DNA from: Silurus meridionalis
Lineage: Eukaryota > Chordata > Actinopteri > Siluriformes > Siluridae
Assembly: GCF_014805685.1 (NCBI RefSeq)
Contig: NC_060912.1
Location: forward strand, 10,851,158-10,915,157
Reading direction: 5' to 3'
DNA: 64,000 bases
A model generated the notes under the pieces. It did no database searches. It was not told the DNA's origin and saw nothing but the letters and a program-made list of their open reading frames with translations. This document shows, piece after piece, positions 57,221 through 64,000 of this stretch (the first letter of the stretch is position 1; every line of letters begins with the position of its first letter). The translations under genes and the position numbers were made by a program.

Positions 57221-58412
57221 ACGCACGCGCGGATTGCGGTGGTTCTGATGTTTGTGTATTTCATTCCTCAGCGCTGTGAGTATTTGCTGCTGCATTTGTA
57301 TAAAGACACACAGCTTATGCTTACAGAGCGTAATGTCACCAAGGTAAGAAATTTGACTCAATGCTTTACATTTACTGCAATGGTGGTGGTGTTGTCAGTA
57401 TTTGAACTGGTTTCTTGAGACATATTAATTTTTTAGATGATTTGGAAGAGTGTGAATGACTTCATCATGTCAGTGCTTGACAACTGTTCATTACAGTCCC
57501 ATCATTGTTGAGGTTTAACGTTCAGTGATACACACTCAAATGTAAACTGTGGTCCTGAGCCCATTGTAGTAGACTGTTGATATTAATTACAGTCCAAATC
57601 CATCCTCAAAGTTCTTAAGTTGCACAGAAACTCAATGGATCTTTAGGCTGTTCATGGATCTTTAGGCTGGTCCAAATGAGAGAACTCCATCCAGAGGTAG
57701 GGCAATGGGATGAATCAAGCATATCCAAAAATAATAAAGAGACAGGAGCACTGGTCACTGGTACCTCAGGAGCTACTGCCTCAGTTGGGAAATCAGTAGG
57801 CCATCGTCCGCATCCCCAACCCATTTTTCCCTAGTAAACATCAATATATAATGTAATATTTTTTTTTTTTTTTTCTTTTGCCAGCTGGACCAAGTGAAGA
57901 ACAAGCTGCAAAATAATGAGTATAAAACAGTGAAAGAGTTTGTGCAAGATATCAACCACATCTACAAATCTTCAAACAGGGTATGACACAGATATCGATT
58001 AAAGATTATATGATATTATATGCACTGCTCTCTTTCTAATATTGGCACTTTGGTAAGTATGAGCAAAGAAGGTTGTTCTTATTGTTTTACCTTCAGATCT
58101 TTTGTTCTGAAAATTCACAGAAATGATCACAAATATCACATTATTGTGTTCAGAACACAGTTTTAATTCAATTGTAAGATCGCTTTTGGTCAATACTTTG
58201 TGCAACCTCTCTTTGACAAAAAAAAACCGTTTCAGTAATGCTTGATGATGTTTGGGAATACATGCAAGAGATCTGAGACCGTTCCCCTGCACAGAATCTC
58301 TCCAGATCTAAATTTCAAGACTTTAAGAAAACACAGCCTTCTTTGCACACGTTTACCAATGGGGTGCCAATATTAAAGATGGATTTATATTTAACCTGAA
58401 TGACTGTGTGTC

Positions 58413-58445
<33 letters not shown>

Positions 58446-58526
58446 GGTAACGTGCCTGTCGAGGGGGAAGACAAAGTGCACAAAAACTTTCATCGAAATT
58501 TCATCAGTGTCTTTAAAATCCAGTAG
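51006..58526 (+). CDS. SP-5: SP140-like gene with SAND2 only, carrying a 1-bp frameshift
   Basis: Eleven coding exons (plus): 51006-51164, 53882-54047, 54148-54321, 54763-54899, 54981-55120, 55656-55718, 56000-56127, 57028-57130, 57272-57343, 57885-57980, 58446-58526. Domains: divergent HSR (MNFNISVLDFLPSEELIQCF; KVMKMKCKEKGVYQ), basic linker (RGTKRKK), SAND2 ([33 protein letters not shown]), CRCQLC exon, PHD with all eight ligands (CNIC..NCTEC..FHHHC..WKCTFC), bromodomain ending FKIQ. SAND1 and its linker exons are absent. Intron 1 uses a GC donor (AAG|gcaaga). Exon 54763-54899 is 137 bases where a multiple of three is needed; one A appears missing in the AAAA run at 54819-54822. The bromodomain exon is 42 bases shorter than in SP-2 and lacks the NPMW block. 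True lesion or assembly error; otherwise about 439 residues. Confidence 0.75.
51224..51308. repeat. (TA)n microsatellite
   Basis: TA run shortly after the first SP-5 coding exon. Confidence 0.9.
52810..52875. repeat. SINE-like fragment
   Basis: 'catttagcagacacccttat' 'ccagagcgacgtacaaaagt' block, common in fish genomes; same family as 28975. Confidence 0.5.
53553..53603. repeat. (TA)n microsatellite
   Basis: TA run in SP-5 intron 1. Confidence 0.9.
53818..53871. repeat. (CT)n before the SP-5 second HSR exon
   Basis: Perfect CT run that is the polypyrimidine tract of acceptor tctatgcag|AAGGTGATG, at the same place as in SP-2, SP-3 and SP-6. Confidence 0.95.
54531..54575. repeat. (CCA)n microsatellite
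   Basis: Perfect CCA run in the SP-5 intron that replaces the SAND1 exons of sister genes. Confidence 0.95.
56979..57027. repeat. (GT)n at the acceptor of the SP-5 second PHD exon
   Basis: The TG run ends directly in gtgcag|GTCCAATTGG. Confidence 0.95.
57170..57232. repeat. (CA)n after the SP-5 second PHD exon
   Basis: CA run between the second PHD exon and the first bromodomain exon. Confidence 0.9.
58417..58442. repeat. (GT)n at the last SP-5 acceptor
   Basis: TG run ending in tgcag|GGTAACG. Confidence 0.9.
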
Positions 58527-59559
58527 CATTGTTTCTCAATGCTAAACCTGAATCTGATTTGTCTAATCAAAAGCTAAATATCGAGATGAAATTTTAGGTG
58601 GATTATAGAATCTTGTTATTACCCTTTAGAGCGGTAATGAGAGTGTGAGTGGTGGTGATGGTTTTCAGAATAGATGTGTTTTTGCTCTAAAATGTAACCT
58701 TGTGTGTTTTTTATCTGTTTCATCTGTTGCTCTGGATTTGTTCTATAATGTCTACATAGCTTAATGGCACAAAGTGATACATTATTTGATCAGTGCATAT
58801 AAATATTCAAAAATCAAGTGTGAATAATTACACTATATGCAAAAATGGCGCACTATGTACTACTCACAATGATAAAATATTATGTTTTGCTCATTAGATT
58901 AGAAATAGATTTTTAGGTTACTGGTCACTACTGCAAATCTGGGCTTTATGTCTGTAAATGCATGAAGTTGAACATAATAACTGTGTTCATAACAGCGACG
59001 CACAATGCCACGAATGTCGATAAAGACGATAATAACTTGCTCTCCATGATGAAATCACAGACGTGGTAACGCACGTGGTCAGAATAGCACCAGTTGCAAC
59101 AGCTCCAAATGTACACAGAACGATGTCTATTGGCACACTGATTTATGAAGGTCGGCGCTCCCTGTGACTGTGCGTGCAGCCTTGTGCTGCCATCTGCTGG
59201 TGTGTTACAAAACTACAAAAACTCAGTCTTTTGTTTGTGTTAAACTCCTGAAAATGTAATACAGCAGTGGGATATTTGATAATTTGTTTCATTCTGATTA
59301 TGATGAATGATCATTACCAATTATATTTTGCACCTTTGTTGAAGACGTGGTTAAGACTCAACGCTCCGCATATGCTGCCTTCTGAGTGACTTTTTCGCAC
59401 TGCTCGCCTTTTTTCAGTCCAAAAAGCTAAATTTATAAAACCTTGAGTCATTTGATCCTTTTTAAAAAATGTGCTTTACTACTACTTTGCCTTTGTTTGT
59501 TTTAAAATTTGTACAATTTGAGTTGTATTTTACCAAATAAAAGCTCACAAATCAAACGT

Positions 59560-60155
59560 TAACGTGTTTTCTTGCAAGATCATCAGACACTGATTTGTGG
59601 TCTTTCAGCTGGCTGGTATGTGGTTCCTGTATGTGAGAGGAGATCTCAGTCTTATGGTGGTAAAAAACACAGAATCAGTTCCTCCTGCAGCAGAAAATCC
59701 AGTACAGATATGTTGAAGTTCATCTCTATTCTGTACAATAAAGTAACATAGATACACATGATTATATAAAGAAAGATTATTTTACTTTCTCTCTGGTCTC
59801 AATCAAAGCGAGTGAATGAGGAAGTGGATGGAAATCAATGATAGAGCGATACAGTGAGGAGGTATTTTGAGTGTAGCAGCCACACCCTCGGCTTAAACAA
59901 ATCAAGCCATTCCGTCTTGCTATTTTACCTATATGAAGATGAAACACTACGCCAAGAAACGAAACAACATTCTTCTTCCAGGAAAAAGGTGCTTCATAAA
60001 ACAACATCGTTAAACAAGACTTAAACTAATTAGGATATGAGCAGACCACAACACATAACAAGAGACCAGTTAAACAACCCAGAATATGTTTGATATTATG
60101 ATTCTCCCATGTAGCTACATTTAGCTCTGATGACAGCTTGGCAAACTCAAGCTGT
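59560..60155 (-). pseudogene. Inverted copy of SP-5 promoter and HSR exon, broken
   Basis: Minus-strand sequence repeats the SP-5 5' region. The HSR exon copy keeps its ATG (about 59723) and MNFNISVLDFL, but a run of extra T and changed bases turns the frame into a stop after about 23 codons, a few bases are missing before the end, and the splice donor is lost. The upstream non-coding exon, its donor and the IRF core are preserved. Confidence 0.8.
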
Positions 60156-60164
60156 CCTGGAAGT

Positions 60165-60310
60165 CTTTTTTTTTTAAGTATTTCAAGCTCCTTCTGCTAT
60201 TCACACTGGATCTCCACAATGGTGTCAAAACGATGACCTTTGAGCCGGATCTTCATCTTCAAGAAGAGGGCGAAGTCCACAGGAGCCATGAGTGACAGAG
60301 TGCATTGGCA
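60165..60310 (-). mobile_element. Mariner-type transposase C-terminal scrap
   Basis: Minus-strand frame reads MAPVDFALFLKMKIRLKGHR then FDTIVEIQCE and a stop, matching the SETMAR-like mariner end (CDFFLFPKLKxKLKGRRFDT). It borders the inverted SP-5 copy. Confidence 0.6.
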
Positions 60311-61041
60311 TGAATAAGTTTATGTTTGCATTTTGTTCTAACTTGCTCTTCATAATGAAATCACAGACATGGTAATGCACGTGGTCAGAATAGCACCAGT
60401 TGCACAGCTCCCGATTTACATAGGATGACGTCTTTTAGGACACTGACTTGTGCTTCCTGTGACTGTGCGTGCAGCCTTGTGCTGCCATCTACTGGTGTGT
60501 TACATAACTAGTCTCGAAAGTTTTGGATACTATGATTATTTTTTACATTATCTGTTTCCACAAACTTTTCCTACAATGATTGAACCACACATTTGCACAG
60601 ACTGTCTTCGTACGCTGCATTATCACAATTTTCCTTTACTGGAACTAACATTTTCGAACACTGTTGCACAAAACTACACAATGACAAAATTGTTGGTTTT
60701 AAGGTTGGAATTAAAGAATTGAGTGTCATGCAAATGACCCTGACCTCCTCAAACTCACTGAACAGCTTTGGAATGAACTTGAACTGGAACCTCCTTATCT
60801 CTTTTACAACATGTGAGACATATGTCCACAGGATGTTGCTGTGTCCCTTCAGGGAGCCGCTGTACAGAGCTGTGCAGGTCAGGAGATCAGGGACCACACA
60901 GCTGAGACAGAGCTCAGTTAGCAGCAGGATCCTGGGCCGGAGCAGGGAATTAAGTTTATTTCAGAAATATTGAATAAGGAAAATGGTCTGTTGTTATTAA
61001 ACTACTGCTGTTTATATGATTGAATCGAAACTCCAATCCAT

Positions 61042-61067
<26 letters not shown>
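61042..61067. repeat. (CTGT)n microsatellite
   Basis: Short perfect tetranucleotide run. Confidence 0.85.
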
Positions 61068-61073
<6 letters not shown>

Positions 61074-61405
61074 TTGTTCATTGTTCCAGACACTTTATTA
61101 TTATTTATTTTGTTATATATTTAATTTGTTATATATTTGTCAACTCTTTACGTTTCATTTGCGATAATTTTTTCCCCGTAACAGTAATAAGGTTAGGATT
61201 TAAACGATGTCCAACAGTTTCATAAAATACAATTTATTAAATCAGATTTCATGCTTAATTTTTACTTAAAATGGAGTTCGGAGGTTTGAAGTTGGGAGGT
61301 TTCTTTTTTTTTTTGACTCTTTTTTTCCCCTGTGGGTTCCGGGCTCATGTGCTGAATCTTAACTTTCCAACAACTGTGCAGTTTTTTAGTCCTCGATGAT
61401 TTAGA

Positions 61406-62160
61406 TCAGTATTGTGTTTTTACTGAACGTTTTTCTTGTTCAAAAGCCAACATGGCCTCCAGCTGAGCAATCCGTTTCAGCAGTTGCTCTTGCTCTCTCA
61501 ACAAACTCTCTGTTTCACGTTCTGCAGAAATCTTGTCTTCATCACAGCGTCTCAGGCTGTTCTCGAGTTTGCTGATGGTCAGAAGCTGTGTGGAGTTCCT
61601 TTCCTCCATGTTCCACCTGATCTTATTGGTCTCCAGCTCCTGTTGTCTTAGCGCTGCGTTCAGATTGGCCACCTGTAGTGCAGCTTTCTGCAGTTGCTTT
61701 TGGGCTTCCATCCTTTTCTTTCTCGCCTCCTCTACAATCTTCTGTTGATCCTCGCAAAATTTCACAGTTGCCTTGATACAGGAGAGATCATTCCGCTGTG
61801 TAATTGCCTTCTCCGTTTCCAGCTTGATCCTCTCATTCTCCACCTCCCATTTCCTTTTCTCAAACTCCAAAGTGCTCTCCAGCTGAGCAACACGTTCCTC
61901 TAGGCGCTGTCGTTCTCTCATCCAGTGCGCTCTTTCACAGTCCAGGCTCTTCCTCACTTTCTCATGCTCCTTCAGGGAAACCCGGAGTTTGAGATGTCCT
62001 TGGGGTGTGTGCTGTTCACCTTCTCCAGCTCCCCCACTTTTGCCTTATAATGCTCCATGTCTACTACTAAATGTTTAAGCTTATCCTCCAGCTCTTTTAC
62101 TCGAGGATCATCCTTGCTTTTTCTCCGGATACGATCTCTGATCCTTTCGAACTGGTTCAT
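61406..62160 (-). pseudogene. Paralogue of the coiled-coil gene, with a 1-bp frameshift
   Basis: Start ATG at 62160 (MNQFERIRDRIRRKSKD). The frame runs to about 61988, where one base is missing compared with the gene at 24784-25605; the second frame continues from there to TGA 61406 and reads ERVAQLESTLEFEKRKWEVE and QLQKAALQVANLNAALRQQE, the last nearly identical to the intact paralogue. Without the lesion it would be about 251 residues, all coiled coil. The promoter is intact. It is therefore a recent pseudogene or an intact gene with an assembly error. Confidence 0.7.
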
Positions 62161-62223
62161 AACCGCTTCTTGTTCCTTTCCACAGGACAACTCCCAAATG
62201 AGCCACGACGACGCGCTCCACCA

Positions 62224-62251
62224 TTTATAGACAGAGAATGCTGTGACGTCA
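62224..62251 (-). promoter_or_regulatory. CRE plus TATA promoter of the coiled-coil paralogue
   Basis: On the minus strand TGACGTCA (62251-62244) is followed after 14 bp by TATAAA (62229-62224), then by a block ggagcgcgtc shared with the promoter at 24681-24730. Confidence 0.75.
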
Positions 62252-62424
62252 CAGTGGAAATCCTCATTGCATTGGGTTTCATCAAAATGAACTGAATTAA
62301 ATGAATCTTTTTATGGTGGTAATCATGTTTTGATCATATCACTCTATGCTCTTGCTCTTCTAATTGTTTATATGATAAAGATCTGACGTGCCCACATTTG
62401 CCAACACCATCTGCCCACAAGTTA

Positions 62425-62453
62425 AGTTTCGGTTTCGTTTTCTTTACTTCCGG
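62425..62453 (+). promoter_or_regulatory. ISRE and ETS site upstream of SP-6
   Basis: AGTTTCGGTTTCG is an exact match to AGTTTCNNTTTC, with a further TTTTC repeat, followed within 10 bp by ACTTCCGG (ETS). Same pairing as in the SP-2 promoter. About 300 bp upstream of the SP-6 start codon. Confidence 0.7.
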
Positions 62454-62735
62454 TTTACGGGCGTGAATTCGAGCAGCTCAGATAAACACAGGAAGGCGGG
62501 AGATCCGTGAGAAATCTCGAGTTATATCATATAAACAAACGAACAGCAGGTCGAGGATCCGGAAGGAAGAGTCTGAGATCGAGAAGTTTGCTCTGACGCT
62601 GAAAGTGCAGAAGACAGGTGTGGAGGATCATCTCTAACATTCTGAAGCATTCTCGAGCACATGATAGATCTGGTCTTGTTCGACATAATAATCCAGGTTT
62701 TGATGTTCACTGCAGGAGGAATAGACGGAGGAGAA

Positions 62736-63398
62736 ATGGATCCCTTGGATTTTATAACGAACGAAGAGTTGATGAAGTTTTTTCACTGCAAGAAGACGGA
62801 GATCTCGTGCACGGAGGAACCGCACACCTTCCTAAAACAGCTCCGAGACCATAACTTGGTACCTGAGAAGCTCTACCAGGTCATATAATAAGTTTGATAA
62901 GTTTAATTATTCATGTTTTGTGAATTCAATAGTATTGAGTTGTGTGCAAGGAATCGACACTTTGAACAGAGTCATTTTTTTGGAGATTCGACTCGCAAAG
63001 ATTCTTTATTTTTTTATTCTAGATGTAAACAAGGCAGGAAAAATAGTCTATTTCTTTAAACTAATAAGAGCAGATAAGCCTTTTCATGTGATTCCTAACT
63101 TTTTGGCTAAGAAATAAATGACAGTGAATCGCATGACCGCTAAAAAGAGTCGGCTCTTATTCGAGATTTGGCTCACTAAAAAGAGCCGGTTGTTTTTCCC
63201 GCCAGGAAAACCATATCATGGAGAGCTATAGGATAACAGATAAACAACTCATTCATTCATTCATTCATTCATTCATTCATTCATTCATCCACCAGTACAT
63301 TCATCCATCTATTCATTCATCCATTAGTTCATATATTCATTTATACATTAATTCATTCATCAGTTCATTTATACATACATTATACATTCGTTTTTGTG

Positions 63399-63438
<40 letters not shown>

Positions 63439-63658
63439 TTTGTTTGGTAGAAATACTGTTATTATGTAGTTTCTGGACTCAAAATAAACCCAAAACAGAA
63501 TATGGCCAAAAGTCTGAAGACACCTCAGAACGTGTGTGCTTTGTGAACATCTCACTATACTTTGTGTCTCTCTTTTCTTTTATAAAAACCTCTACTACAA
63601 GATGTTCCACCAGAGACGTTTGTCCATAGAGTGTGTATAGTGTGTATAACATCTGTCC

Positions 63659-63698
<40 letters not shown>

Positions 63699-63887
63699 GT
63701 CTTTCTCTGTAGAAAGTAATAAGGATGAAGTGTAAAGACAGAAGACAGGAAGGTGTGTATCAGATTCTGGATTGGCTGGAGAAGGAGCGAGGACATTGTG
63801 TGAAGCGGTTTTGGACTTGTGTATTCAAGAACCTCATCCTGCAGAAATACCAGGTTTTCCGCTCGCTCCATAACAGCCTCCTGGATG
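62736..63887 (+). CDS. SP-6: SP140-like gene, 5' part only (runs off the window)
   Basis: Two coding exons are visible: 62736-62879 (48 codons, MDPLDFITNEELMKFFHCKK...) and 63713-63887 (KVIRMKCKDRRQEGVYQILD...). Together they form the HSR/CARD-like multimerisation domain typical of SP100, SP140 and AIRE. Lengths (144 and 175 bases), phases and GT..AG borders equal those of SP-2, which is also its closest relative here by eye. Linker, SAND, PHD and bromodomain exons are expected to the right of the window. The ATG follows an in-frame upstream frame in the same exon; it is chosen because all paralogues start there. An upstream ISRE suggests interferon control. Confidence 0.8.
63247..63291. repeat. 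(CATT)n microsatellite
   Basis: Perfect run followed by degenerate CATT/CATC units up to about 63390, in SP-6 intron 1. Confidence 0.9.
63401..63438. repeat. (GT)n microsatellite
   Basis: GT run in SP-6 intron 1. Confidence 0.9.
63653..63708. repeat. (CTGT)n/(CT)n before the SP-6 second HSR exon
   Basis: Pyrimidine microsatellite that forms the tract of acceptor ctctgtag|AAAGTAATAAGG. Confidence 0.9.
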
Positions 63888-64000
63888 GTCAGTTGCTCCA
63901 CCACTATTATTTGTTTGTTTGATTGAACATGATTCCTCATCTGTGTTGGGCTTCAGTGTGTGTTTTCATTCGGAATAAATATTAATATTATTGGAGTGAC

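Larger units (their letters stand above)
58527..61405. other. Region between SP-5 and the coiled-coil pseudogene
   Basis: Holds the SP-5 3' side (AATAAA at 59536), the inverted copy of the SP-5 5' end, a mariner scrap, and a direct repeat pair of about 200 bp (59025-59220 and 60350-60515, sharing 'gtggtcagaatagcaccagt' and 'gcagccttgtgctgccatct'). A stretch at 60530-60970 has frames on both strands that I do not recognise. Confidence 0.5.

Noticed and set aside
60530..60973. Overlapping frames of 108-126 codons on both strands
   Set aside because: Neither shows a recognisable domain; the region looks like an old repeat with both strands open by chance.

Overview
The window looks like teleost fish nuclear DNA. 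The genes are split by introns with GT..AG borders, introns and intergenic DNA are full of microsatellites, and there are decayed Tc1/mariner elements, LINE fragments and tRNA-derived SINEs. Some of the SINE and MITE-like repeats resemble ones I associate with catfish genomes, but I cannot fix the species from this sequence alone.

The dominant content is a cluster of six related genes of the SP100/SP110/SP140 (speckled protein, nuclear body) family. I call them SP-1 to SP-6 in map order. SP-1 (2184-7055), SP-2 (12542-22008), SP-3 (27670-36724) and SP-4 (38996-48644) are on the minus strand. SP-5 (51006-58526) and SP-6 (62736 to beyond the right edge) are on the plus strand. SP-2 and SP-3 can be assembled completely: 15 coding exons each, all splice phases agree, giving 618 and 586 residues. 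Their order is HSR/CARD-like domain (two exons), basic/acidic linker, SAND domain 1, Ser-rich linker, acidic tract, SAND domain 2, a short CxCxxC exon, PHD finger, bromodomain. Human SP proteins carry one SAND domain, so the double SAND layout is the most unusual feature here. SP-4 keeps only SAND1 and SP-5 keeps only SAND2. SP-1 has both SANDs but no visible HSR and stops half way through its PHD finger. SP-6 is cut by the window edge after its HSR exons.

SP-1, SP-2, SP-3 and SP-6 have interferon-stimulated response elements (GAAANNGAAA or its complement) just upstream, and those of SP-2 and SP-6 lie next to an ETS site. SP-5 has only a weaker IRF core. This fits a family known in mammals to be interferon induced and to act as nuclear chromatin readers. 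A duplicated, inverted and broken copy of the SP-5 promoter plus first coding exon lies at 59560-60155.

A second, unrelated pair lies between the SP genes: an intronless coiled-coil gene of 273 residues (24784-25605, plus) and a frameshifted paralogue (61406-62160, minus). Both have a full CRE (TGACGTCA) 15-17 bp upstream of a TATA box.

The left edge (1-409, plus) holds the last two exons of another gene, with a weak resemblance to the Ariadne-type C-terminal region of RBR ubiquitin ligases. The rest is introns and transposon debris. No rRNA gene, CRISPR array or prokaryotic feature is present, and the one tRNA-like sequence appears to be a SINE head.
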